A DNA stretch of 64,000 nt from Apiosordaria backusii (taxonomy: Eukaryota > Ascomycota > Sordariomycetes > Sordariales > Lasiosphaeriaceae). Both the position numbers and the translations under genes were made by a program. How positions within the stretch are numbered: the first letter of the stretch is position 1; every line of letters starts with the position of its first letter. Below are positions 22,756 to 33,248 of the stretch, piece by piece. The notes beneath the pieces are model-generated. The model was given only the letters and a program-made list of their open reading frames with translations. It was not told the origin of the DNA and made no database searches. The stretch spans positions 2,232,001-2,296,000 of the forward strand of contig JAUKTV010000005.1 in assembly GCA_030549205.1 (NCBI GenBank). The letters run 5' to 3'.

Positions 22756-25028
22756 ATATTGATTGATGGATGAAAGGGAAAGAAAAAAACTGTTTGGTTT
22801 TTTTTATATTACGCGAAGCATGCATGGCATGAATCTCATTGGGATGTTCATCCAACTTGTTGAATGGATCAACCTAGACACGACCACTGTATACAAACAC
22901 TACACCAAACTGTCTCTCCTGACACAATGGGGGCATGTAATACCTTTTTTGGCTTTTGAAGTTTGGGAGGAGGAGGGGGGGCGAGGATTGGGTTGAATTT
23001 ACTTACTTTTTGGCTTTCTGTTTTTTTTCTTTCCTTTTTCTCTAATATCGGCTATTATTCTTCATTCGAGGGGAGGCTCACTAAGGTATACATCTGGGCC
23101 TCCTTTTCTTATGGGGTTTTCTTTTTTCTCTTCTTTGTGATCTCGACTTCATCTTCCTCCTTCAATGCGATGCGAATTGTTGTTGTTGCTGTTGTTATCA
23201 ACACTGGCTTTTTTTGGCATAACGTTCACTTGTGCTGCGGCTTGTTAAAGATGGAAAGCGAGTTATGGTACTCTTTATGTATGGCACGGCGCGCGCGCAA
23301 AAAATAATACATTGACCGTGTCTTTTTTTCTCTGCAATGCGATGCGAATAAGAAAAGAAGAATGGGGTTTAGTGTTGTGAGAAGACAAGTTGTGTGGCCG
23401 AGACAAGAAGAACAAAGGGAAGAAGAATCAAACTTGTTTTGTGGGGTTTAATGGTGTATGTGTGTGAAGTGTGAAAAATAAGGGGAAGGGAATAAGAAAC
23501 AGGGGTTGTATGATCCTATCCCAGTCGCTTTTGATGGCGTGGTGTTGGGGAAAGGGGGAGGACAGTGAGACTTTTGGTTATATACGAATTTTTCCATTCT
23601 AATATTTCTTTTGTCATTGTTAGGTTGGAGAGAATCAAGAGGGTTTGCTGGTTGGTTGCACATATAGTAGTTGGTAGTGGTTGCTCTGTAATGAGATAGT
23701 TGTGGGATAGGCGTTGTTTGAAGGGATGGATGATGATTGTCTTATACTGATTGGTTTCATCATTGCATACGAGAGATTATAGCGAGAGCATGAGGTGTGA
23801 ACAGTCAAATTAACTCAGACGATTTACAGGTACTTTGTTAACTGTGTGCGCTAGAATGTTATGTTACTTGCTTTTCTACAAGCATACAGATCAGGAAGTA
23901 TTCGAAAGCACTTCCCTCTGGTCAATACCCCGTTAACAGTTGAGTTTGCTTGACATTGAATGGTGTACGGGACATTCATATGGCTCAGACATGTCGGTCA
24001 AGCGAAACGGCCTGCTGTGCCTCTTCCCGAATCTCGACCATCCAGATATCCACTCAAAATCAGGAACCTGGGAAACCGGTTGTTTACTTACATACCGGTA
24101 GGGTGAGTTGTTTTGTTTGAGGATAAGCCTACCTTAATACATTTCAGTCGGCCTCTGGCCTTTCAAATGGCTACGTATCTCCTACTAAGCTTTTACGGCT
24201 CCGCAGGCCACACTCGGTGTGAAACCGAGTTCTGTCCCCTTATGGCCCTCTGTGGCGGCCATACTGGCAAAGTTTCTGGTCTGTGCGGCCACTGTTATTG
24301 AAACCACCCGTACTTGACCCACAATGAAGATGTTTCCTGAACATTACAGATATTCTGACACCGTTTTAGGCGTACCACGTCCTGCACTTCCGCTGCTGTG
24401 GCTTGCCCCTGTCGATATGGGTATCCTACCTATCACTATGAACAGGAGGATCTAGAGGCTTGTTTATCATTATGGGGAGGCTGCAGCTATGGTCCTGACC
24501 GGGCGGACTCTTCCAGGCTTGAGGATGGGTTACGCTGCAGCATTGGCGACCTGGGGCTTGGGGTAAGAATCCTTTTTGCTCTTTATCTTAGCTGAGACTG
24601 AGATACATCGACACTCGTAGTGAATGAACTACCTTAGCAGGGAGAGGGTGTAGATGCCGCAAGCAACGAGAATTCAAGGCAGGCAATGTGAAACCGTCAC
24701 CCAGCACTTTTGCTCCTTTGAGAGTATCACCCAAAGTCCCTAGCCGGCCCCGCCTGCAGCAGGTCAAGGGGAGATAACCCGACGCTTATTTCCCTACCAA
24801 TGTGATTCTGAAGCACCCCTAGATTACCATCACCATGGACATACAGGAGTATATAGGTACAGGAGTATATATCATCCTCCAGCTCCATTTCCGTCATCCG
24901 ATTCACCATCCCCATCGATCATCCCTAGAGGTGGAGGATCGGACAGTTCATTCCTTCATTTTCATTCTTTACCTGAATCCAACAAGCACCTAGCTGGTCA
25001 GGGTACTTTTACACTCTTTTGTTTCACC
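22756..25028. other. Intergenic region, 2.3 kb, no supported gene
   Basis: 3' flank of the kelch gene and promoter of the secreted protein gene. It holds several T-runs (22798-22806, 23020-23030) and a short GC alternation near 23289-23298. Frames of up to 114 codons are low-complexity and unconvincing. No tRNA or transposon ends were recognised. Confidence 0.5.
24842..24871 (+). promoter_or_regulatory. Duplicated TATA-like element upstream of the secreted-protein gene
   Basis: The 14-mer TACAGGAGTATATA occurs at 24842-24855 and again at 24858-24871. This places two TATATA-like boxes 16 bp apart, about 160-180 bp before the ATG at 25029. The position suits a core promoter with a long leader; the function is inferred. 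Confidence 0.45.
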
Positions 25029-27258
25029 ATGTCGTCTCTCCTTCGGCTTTCCATAGCCGCTACCGCCGTGCTGAGCATGGCCGGCAGCGCTGCTTCACTC
25101 CCTGCTGTTGTCAAAGATGTGCATAGCAGTTCACAGCTACATCAGCAGGATGAACTTCCAAGGGTCAACCTACGGGGTCTTCATGATGGTGTTGAGGTCT
25201 ATGCTCGGAATCCTCCTATGAGTAGCTCGAAGCAGGAGATGAGCAAGGACCCAGATGATGAGCAGGGGAAAAAGAAGGATCGTCTTGACGGACAGGACAA
25301 AATGGATAAACACAACAAGGATAAGGATGACGAGGAGCGAAAGAAGAAGCAGGAGGCTGAGAAGATGAAGGGCAATGATAAAGGTAAGGACGAAAACAAC
25401 AAGAACAAGATGGAGGGTCAGAAGGAGAAGCAACAGCAAGATGAGAAAAACAAAAATATGGACAAGGGCAAGGATGACAAGGACCGTGGCCAGAAGGATG
25501 CCGGGGGCATGATTAATGATGGCAAGGACCGGAAGGATAAGGATGAGAAGGATAATAAGCCAGATCAGATGGACCAGGATGACAAGAACCGCAAGGAACA
25601 AGATAAAGAACAGAAGGACAAGGAAGAGAAGGAGAAAATGCAGAAAGACAAGGACCAGAAAGACAAGGACCAGAAAGACAAGGACCAGAAAGACAAGGAC
25701 CAGAAAGACAAGGACCAGAAAGACAAGGACCAGAAGGACAAGGGCGGCAAGGACAAGGGCAACGAGATGCAGCAAGACAACAAACAGATGGATATGCCGG
25801 ATCAAATGGGCCAAAATGAGGCCGAGCGCAAGAAACAGGAAGAGAACAAGATGAAGGATCAAGACGATGTTGACCGCAAGGAAAAGGACAAGGCTGGCAA
25901 GGACCAGAAGAACGAAGGCAAGGTGAAGGGCCAGGACAAGTCCGATAGCGACAACAAAAAGCCCGAAGAAGGCGAGAACAACAAGGTCATCACAGACAAG
26001 AAAGCCCTCTACTTCCTAACCAACAATGAAGAAAACTTGGTTGCCTGCGTAGAAGTAGGCACTGACGGCAAGGTAACCGGCAACGGAGCTGTAATCAGCA
26101 CTGGCGGCAAGGGCGCCAGCGGTTTAGACTGGAAGACGAACCAACCCGCTACCGGCTCTCTATTCAGCCAATCTTCCATCACAGTCTGTGACGACGTGAG
26201 TACACCCCCCATCCCCCCTTTCCCTCATCCATCAGTACCGGGTAACTAATCTCCTCGACCAGCACATCTTCGCCGTAAACCCCGGCTCCAACACCCTGTC
26301 CATGTTTCGCATCAACCCCTTCTCCCCTATCCACCTCACCCCCGTCGGCGAGCCCCTTTCCCTCCCAGGCGAGTTTCCCAACACCGTAACCGCCTCAGCC
26401 AAGCACAAAATGGTCTGCGTAGGCATGACCGGTGCCAAAGCAGGCATATCCTGCTCTTCGTACTCCCCAGAATCCGGCCTACGCTCTATCCCTTCATCCT
26501 GGCGAGAGTTCGCGGTTTTGTCTCAGACAACACCCCCTACTGGACCGTATAACACCCTCTCACAAGTATTATTCTCCCCAGACGAAACCAAACTCTACGC
26601 CACCGTCAAAGGCGACCCTCGCGACCCAAGCAAAAAGGGTTGGTTTTCTTCTTATGACATCTTCACCAACAGCTCCTCTTCTTCGGATGGGGAGCAATCA
26701 TGGCTGGCAGAAGAGGAAGTGAGATCAGTGCTAGAGGGAACAACGGAAATGTCTGGCTGTGCCCCGCTTCCCAAGTCTCAATCCTCTGGCAATGATGAGC
26801 AGGAGCACATGTTGGTGACTGACCCCTCCCTCGGCGGCCTCGCACTCCTCAACCTCGACCCCAAGTCCAAGGAGGCTTCCGTAAAGGCTAAGCTCCCTCT
26901 GCCAGGGCAGAAGCACACGGCGCACATCACCCTTCAGAAACAAAATAAGAAGTCGGTTTGGGTGAGTGATACCGCCCAGAATAAACTCCTGGAGTTGTCA
27001 TATGAGAAGGGAGTGGATAAAATGGAGGTTGTGGGGGATGTGGATCTCAAAGTGACGGGTGATAAAGGACTGGGAGATTTAAAGGCAGTAGGGGGGTTCT
27101 TGTATGCTCTCAGTCCGGGAGATGGCGAGGACGATGACGGTGGGTGTGGGATTACGGTTGTTGACACGAAGGAGCGGAAGCTGGTGCAGAGGGCTGGGTT
27201 GAAGGGCGTTGGAGGGGGGAGGGGGTCGGTTGGGATGGCTAGTTGGGGAAACTGGTGA
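25029..27258 (+). CDS. Secreted protein: Lys/Asp/Gln-rich repeat linker plus gp70-type beta-propeller
   Basis: A 720-residue predicted protein from exons 25029-26195 and 26263-27258; the 67-nt intron joins VCDD to HIFAVNPGSN. Residues 1-23 form a signal peptide (hydrophobic ATAVLSMAGSAAS). Residues about 70-320 are an extremely hydrophilic linker of Lys, Asp, Glu, Gln and Asn, including six perfect KDKDQ units. The C-terminal part resembles fungal cell-wall gp70 proteins, annotated as 3-carboxymuconate-cyclase-like seven-bladed propellers: YFLTNNEENLV, SLFSQSSITV, GSNTLSMFRI, PGEFPNTVTASAK, GISCSSYSPE, QTTPPTGPYNTLSQVLFS and YATVKGDP. Such proteins are abundant extracellular glycoproteins; enzymatic activity is not established for the group. 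The linker is not part of the usual architecture and has probably expanded by repeat slippage. Exported, wall-associated location is inferred. Confidence 0.8.
25644..25733 (+). repeat. Perfect 15-bp minisatellite, six units (KDKDQ)
   Basis: Six consecutive identical copies of AAAGACAAGGACCAG lie in frame inside the secreted protein gene, followed by a diverged copy (AAGGACAAG). Identity at the DNA level, including silent positions, points to recent slippage or unequal exchange. The leucine-rich frame on the opposite strand is only the shadow of this repeat. Confidence 0.95.
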
Positions 27259-27706
27259 GATGGGTGAATGTTTTGGTGTTTCTTTGGTTCATGTTCACAC
27301 ACACTTTTTCGTTTTGTTAATTCCGTAGAGTGTGGCGTTCAGGGGCTGAGGTAGCCGGGCGCAATGTAATTGATGTTGAATGCCTGTTTGAACTTTCATG
27401 AGGTGTTCGTTGTACTGTGATAGAGGTAGAAAGTGCGGAGGACTTGGAAGCCTACCCAAGATGCGGATAGGTCCCCTTGCAATGGGAATAGGCATTCATC
27501 CCTGTTTGTATATGTTTCTGCAATCAAAATATGTGTTTATTTTTTACCCGTACGCCTACGCCGTTCATCAGCTAAACAGTCTAACATCACCAATAGCACC
27601 AGCTCCCTACCTATCCCCTCTACCTTAACTAGAGAGCACCAAAATAACCACAGATAACTCCTTGCCATCATCATCTCATATCTTAGTCCCACCAAGTATC
27701 CAACTC
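27259..27706. other. Intergenic region between convergent genes
   Basis: About 450 bp of 3' flanking sequence between the propeller gene (+) and the Mpv17-like gene (-). No gene seen. Confidence 0.6.
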
Positions 27707-28460
27707 TCAGTTCCCAGCAAACAAATTAATATAAATCCCCCACCCAATCCCCGCCAACCCTCCCACAAGATTCCTCGCCTGCACGCTCGTCAAAAACGCA
27801 AAATTGACCAAACTCACAAACGGCCAAAACTTCCAACCCGCCTTCACGATGGTCCAAAACTCCCCCTTCGTCCTCTCCCACACAATCCTCCAGTCCACAT
27901 TCTCAACATTCACCACCCCCTTCCCCGCACTCCCAAACAAGAACCCCAATCCGTTCTGCGCCTCCGCCGAATGATGCGCCATCCCCATCTGAATCCCATG
28001 CATGAACATGCTGAACAGTATCGTGTTGACAAACGCGCCAATCGTTTGATCAAGCACCGTCTTGATGGCAGTGTTGAGCTTGTTCAGCTTGGGCTCGACG
28101 AGCTTCCCCTCTTTGGCCTCGGCGTCGAGTTCGTCCTCGGAGCCTTTGGAGGCGGAGGCGATTGCTTCGGGGGTGGGGGAGGGGTGGTAGGCTGGGAAGG
28201 TGGACTCTAAAAATTCTTGCCAGAGGAGGTTCGGAGGGGTGTTGACTAGGCCGAAGAGGACGTATTGAAAAAGGGAGAGGAGATTGAGGTGGAGGGGTTT
28301 CTGAGGGGTGAGTTAGTCTATTTGTGAGAGGGAAAGATAGAAAAAGGGGGAAAGTAAGTACGTTATCTCTTTGAGCAGCAATGACCTGAGCTATAATGTT
28401 GGAGATGGTACCGATCACGGCTGCTTGTATGAGCGCGATGGTCATGGGTGAGAGCGTCAT
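27707..28460 (-). CDS. Mpv17/PMP22-family membrane protein
   Basis: Predicted 230 residues from exons 28362-28460 and 27707-28300, with a 61-nt intron joining AAQRDN to KPLHLNLL. Members are small four-helix proteins of the inner mitochondrial or peroxisomal membrane with channel-like roles. Seen here are the MTIALIQAAVIGTISNIIAQ first helix, QYVLFGLVNTPPNLLWQEFLE, DQTIGAFVNTILFSMFMHG, and the C-terminal signature FWTIVKAGWKFWPFVSLVNF, which corresponds to the family W-x2-YP-x-W-x2-WP-x2-Q-x-NF motif, with Val-Gln-Ala-Arg for the usual VP-x3-R. ATG 28460 is chosen because the frame further upstream looks like a leader and contains a possible splice acceptor. Which membrane it sits in cannot be read from the sequence. 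Confidence 0.82.
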
Positions 28461-29154
28461 GGCGGTGGTGATGATGCCAGTAAAACTGGCTGTAAGTGTA
28501 TGAATAAGTCGACTGCTTTCAAAGCCAGGTAAAACTGCCACACGAGATTATCAGAATGAGAGAGAGAAGCGAGAAGGAGTAAAAACTCTTTAAAAGATGA
28601 GCCGCCCGTTTGGTCTTGGTGAGTCTTGACGTTGAGAGCCCAAGAGCACCAAGCGCCCCACTTCCCAGCCATGTGGTTGTGCAGCGCAATCAGTCGTCAA
28701 CCACATGCCCTGGATAAGTGGCCAGTGGCTGCCAGACAAAAGAGCCCAGTCAGGGACACATAACACAGGCGGCATCTTGCACAAAGCAGATATATGCAAA
28801 CACGCATCTTGCCGGTTTGTCCGTCACTTGACGGAATCAACTAGAACCAAGCACCTGTCCGGCAAACAGAGACAATTTATGTTTATGTCGCATTAAGTTA
28901 ATCAACCCCACGGTTACCGGCTCCGTGCGACTGGGAAATCCGGGTAATGCTTTCAAGGTGAAACTCCCTACTGGGCAGACACTGTATCTCTCGGCTGGGC
29001 CATAACACATTACTTCTCATTTCTTTCCTAAATATATGGGGTCAATGTTATACAATACGCTTCTTTCCCGTCCAAACCGACTGGATCACCAGCTCCTCCA
29101 TCCATGCGCCTATCTGCTTGCACCGCCCACGCAAGATAATATGTTACGCCAGCT
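28461..29154. other. Intergenic region, promoter of the Mpv17-like gene
   Basis: About 700 bp between two minus-strand genes. It includes a possible 5' untranslated intron acceptor (CTTACAG on the minus strand near 28490) and the 3' flank of Yif1. No gene seen. Confidence 0.5.
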
Positions 29155-30260
29155 TTATGGCCGGCATAGAATCCACATAAAGAGGGCTTGCACGATATAC
29201 GAATACGCAAACAAAAACTGCGTTCGCTGGCTCCTCTTCGCCCTGGAGTCGAGGGGGTGCATGGTTTGCATGGGGCCCCGGCTGTCGTTGTTGTTTTCTG
29301 GCAGGAGGACGTACTTTAGGGAGCGCATCTAGAAAAATCAGCGTTAGCGTGGGCCTCCGAATCCCAATCCACGAACAGGAGACATACCAGAAATAATGAG
29401 TTAGCCAAAAACGTATAGATAAACAATGTCCAGCCCACCCAGCCGCCGGTACCCTTGCCCCAATTGAAGATCTCCGAGATCGCTATGGTCACAATCATGC
29501 CCACAAACTTGTATCCGCTGTAGGCCATGAGATCCAAAAGCTGCGACTCGTTCGAGATGCTAAGAAGGTAACATCCTACCCTCAAACCCAAAATCTCCAA
29601 AGCCACCACCACAATCGCTTTTGTGGCAATATACCCAAACAACTCGGGCTGGAACTCGCCCTGCAATCCGGCAATGAGGGTTCGCAGGAAAACGTATGTA
29701 ACAATTGACATGACGGGGATGTACATATCGGGACTGTTGATGTCGTCACGAGGTGGAAGATAGAGCCATGCCTCCTGGCCGCCAGCACCGGCACCCGATG
29801 CCTGTCGACGTGTCCATGGCTTGTGCCGCCATGGGAAAAGAACTAGGAACAGCTTGTTGATAACATACGAGTTCGTGACGTTGAAGTAGTGCTTAAGGGC
29901 CGAGACATTAACGAAGCGATTGACCTGTCCATATAACCGTTAGCTTGAATTTTGTTGCTGGCAAAGGAAGGATCATCCAACATTTTTCTCCAGATAGTCT
30001 TGTCCCTGCCGGAATGCTGTCTGGCCGAACTGTGAGGCTATTTGCGCGGCTGGGTCGTTCATGAAGTTGCCGTATTGCCCAAACATATTGCCGCCTTGCG
30101 GCGCCTGTTGCTGTTGCTGAGGATACGGGCTCCCATCGTATCCGTGCGATTGGGGCTGCGCTGTTGGTGGAGGTGGTGATCGAAGTTGGGGGACAGTCGA
30201 GACGTGTTGTGGGACTGGGTGGTGTAACGGGGGCGACTGCCCATACGTCGGTCGCTGCAT
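29155..30260 (-). CDS. yif1: Yif1-family ER-Golgi transport protein
   Basis: Predicted 329 residues from exons 29982-30260, 29388-29924 and 29155-29328. Yif1 forms a complex with Yip1 and binds Rab GTPases in ER-Golgi vesicle traffic. The N-terminus is Pro/Gln-rich and cytosolic, followed by the NDPAAQIASQFGQTAF helix and YLEKN. The family core reads NRFVNVSALKHYFNVTNSYVINKLFLVLFPWRHKPW, quoted here in parts: RFVNVSALKHYF, NVTNSYV, LFPWRHKPW. Then come SPDMYIPVMSIVTYV and about five membrane helices. The last exon supplies MRSLKYVLLPE and SYIVQALFMWIL. The first donor (GTTGGA) is non-consensus but gives exact family continuity. It is divergent from the SRP receptor gene. Confidence 0.92.
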
Positions 30261-30754
30261 TGTGTCGGTTTTAACGAAAAGAACTTGGAAGCAAACGATG
30301 AGCCGTCGGATGGGAAATGTTGAAGAGCGCAAGGCGTGATGGATTAAGCGTTGAGAATGTGTGTGCTCGGTGTGGTGTCGCGGTGTGGATTGTTGTCGTC
30401 AGAGTGCTCAAGAGGCCGCGAGTCGGTCTGTTTCTGGACATGTGTTTTCAACAATTTCTTGATGCTGTCATCTCCCCTGAACCAAAGCCAAGTTGCGCCA
30501 ACGGGCGCCGGCTAATCCCCGGTTAGTGACACACAGGCCAATTGCACCAATGACAGGCCTATCTGTTACCTTCTTATCGATAACAGCGGGGACGTGGGAC
30601 AATGGCAACTGACAGCGTTGCAGTCCGCCATCAACGCCCCGGCACGGGGGCTTTCTTGTTGCGACAGCGCACCCCGAAACTTAGCAACCCAATTCAACGT
30701 GCAGCACGCAGCTAGCATTTTTAACCAGCAGCACCACCAAGACAATAGTTCGCA
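30261..30754. promoter_or_regulatory. Bidirectional promoter region, Yif1 / SRP receptor alpha
   Basis: 494 bp between two divergent start codons, so the upstream control of two secretory-pathway genes is shared or adjacent. No specific site was identified. Confidence 0.6.
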
Positions 30755-32886
30755 ATGCTGGATACCTTTGAAATCCTCACCACTTCCGGGGTGGTGCTCT
30801 GGTCCAGGACTTACGCCTCCGTCAGTCCAACAGTGGTCAACAACTTCATCACCGATGTCTTCATCGAGGAAAAGAGTTCGGTCGCTGGCGCAAAGAACGG
30901 CGCTTCTGCTGCTGAGAACCCTCCATACAAGCACGATCAACACACTTTGCGCTGGACTTTTGAGAAAGAATTGGGCATCATTTTCGTGGTGGGTAACGCT
31001 TGTGAAGGCTGGCTTTTTTTTACCGCTGAATTCAGCTGACTCCTTTTCGTCCCTAGGCCGTGTATCGTTCTCTCCTTCACATCTCGTGGATTGATAAGCT
31101 AGTCGACAACATTAGGGCCCTCTTCGTAGGCCTCTACCGTGACGAATTGACGAAGCCGAATACTACCATCGTTGAATGCCTCACGTTTGACCAGTATTTT
31201 GACCAACAACTTCGGGAACTCGAACAGGCCGGTGGCAAATCAGACGCGCGCGCATTCAAAAATGAAGTACTATCCGAAGACACAGGCGACGAGCCACCTT
31301 CTCCACCGAACCTCACCCGCAGCCAACAAGCCCAGCGCGGGGCATCACCAGGATCGAGTCCAAACGTATCGCGCCCAGGTACGCCCAGCACAAACCACCT
31401 ACTGGTAGCCAAGGCTGGGCCGGTGGCGAAAATGTCAAGGAGGGCGAGGAAGATGCAGAACACCAATTCCGCCCCAGCATCATCTAGTGACGAAGGACCA
31501 GCCAGAAAGGCCAAGGCCAAGCCGGTGAAGCGCGGGAGGAAGTGGGATGCCGACGGGCTCGCTGACGAGGACGATGGTGTTCAACTTGACTACTCGGTTC
31601 CTACACTGACCAGTGATAGCGAAGTGGAAGCAGGAGCGAGACCAGGTGCTGTCGAGGAGGTGGATGCGTCGACATGGGGATCCCAGGCGAAGGGAAAGTT
31701 TGTGCTGAAGGATTTGGGCGATGAAGTCCACTCAATTCTTGCCGACGCAGATGCGAAGAAGAGCGCAGCGACTAAGACCGACGCGCCTAGTGGTCTCGTA
31801 GGGTCGGGCCTTAGCGCTATTGGGGGGCTATTCAGGAATGTGGTGGGCGGAAAGGTCTTGACGAAGCAAGACTTGGAAAAGGCGATGAAGGGAATGGAAG
31901 AGCATTTGCTCAAGAAGAACGTTGCGCGCGAGGCGGCAGTACGTCTTTGTGAGGGTGTTGAGAAGGAGCTGGTAGGAGTCAAAACCGGCAGCTTCGAAAG
32001 TGCGTTCCCCCATCCCTTGACCCCCTATTCAGATCAGAGTACGCTAACATCGGTCCAGGTATCAACGCGAGGATACAAAAGGCCATGGAGGTTTCGCTGA
32101 CGAAGATGCTCACACCGACATCATCACTTGATCTCTTGCGGGAAATCGATGCCATTACCTCGCCGTCTGCGACATCTCTTCGCAAAGCCCGCCCATACGT
32201 TATGTCTATCGTTGGTGTCAATGGCGTAGGCAAGTCGACGAACCTTTCCAAGATTTGCTTCTTCCTGTTGCAAAACAAGTACAAGGTTCTGATTGCTGCC
32301 GGCGACACGTTCCGTTCGGGTGCTGTTGAACAGCTCGCTGTGCATGTGCGCAACCTGAAGGAATTGACCGCCCGTGAGGGAGGACAGGTCGAGTTATACC
32401 AAAAGGGCTATGGCAAGGATGCTGCTACAGTAGCCAAAGATGCGGTCGCATACGCAGCACAGGAGGGATTCGACGTGGTGCTCATCGACACTGCGGGGCG
32501 TAGACACAACGATCAAAGATTGATGAGTTCGTTGGAGAAGTTCGCCAAGTTTGCGCAGCCGGACAAGATCTTGATGGTTGGCGAGGTATATTTCTGCTCC
32601 TGACTGTCTTCGCCTAGGTATTGATGCTGACTTTATGTAGGCGCTTGTGGGCACAGACTCTGTTGCTCAGGCCCGGAACTTCAACGCCGCATTTGGATCT
32701 GGTCGGTCCTTGGATGGGTTCATTATCTCGAAGTGCGACACCGTTGGAGACATGGTTGGTACTTTGGTCAGCATCGTACACGCGACCAATGTTCCAGTGC
32801 TGTTTGTTGGTGTTGGCCAGCACTACTCTGATTTGAGGAACTTCTCAGTCAAGTGGGCTGTCGAAAAGTTGTTGAGTAGCGCATAA
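30755..32886 (+). CDS. Signal recognition particle receptor subunit alpha
   Basis: Predicted 649 residues from exons 30755-30988, 31057-31999, 32059-32585 and 32641-32886. This GTPase of the ER membrane docks SRP-ribosome complexes at the translocon. The N-terminal longin-like SRX domain (MLDTFEILTTSGVVLWSR, then SLLHISWIDKLVDNI) binds the beta subunit. A charged, disordered linker follows (about 130-270). The NG domain ends the protein: GTPase G1 GVNGVGKSTN near residue 445, FRSGAVEQL, the DTAGRRHND switch near 535, LVGTDSVAQARNFN, SKCDTVGDMVG, and the closing VGVGQHYSDLRNFS. Each junction restores family sequence, for example IIFV/AVYRS, FES/INARIQKAME and GE/ALVGTD. Function is assigned with high certainty from the intact GTPase motifs. 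Confidence 0.95.
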
Positions 32887-33248
32887 TTACATGCAGCATA
32901 GAAGGCGTAGCTTTAGTTGGATTAGTAATGCACATACATTAATGGCACTATAATCGACGTTTGTTACCTTGTGCTTCGGACAATGTTGAAGTGGCACTCT
33001 TTGGCACTCTTTCAGGAGCAAAAATTGGCAAAGGCATCTATTTCAGGGTTAGGGTTGTAGGCTGTAGAAGTGGAAGTTGGTAAATGAATGAATTAAATAG
33101 CTGTCACGTGCCCACGCGGTGTCGTGCCTTTGCACCCCGCGGCGACCGCGTTCCCTAGCATCTAAGCTTTCTCAACACTTAAACACCAAGCTCTCGTCAG
33201 AAGTCATTCGGTCTCGGTCCGATCACGACCAAGCCATGCCGAGACAAG
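32887..33248. promoter_or_regulatory. Intergenic region with CACGTG palindrome upstream of UvsB
   Basis: 362 bp between two plus-strand genes. A CACGTG hexamer at 33105-33110, about 140 bp before the UvsB start codon, is a classical E-box for basic helix-loop-helix factors. One hexamer is weak evidence of function. Confidence 0.4.

Noticed and set aside
25170..25862. 230-codon leucine/valine-rich frame on the minus strand, resembling a multi-helix membrane protein
   Set aside because: It is the exact complement of the Lys/Asp/Gln repeat of the secreted protein (AAG/GAC/CAG read backwards gives CTT/GTC/CTG). No independent start context or family match.
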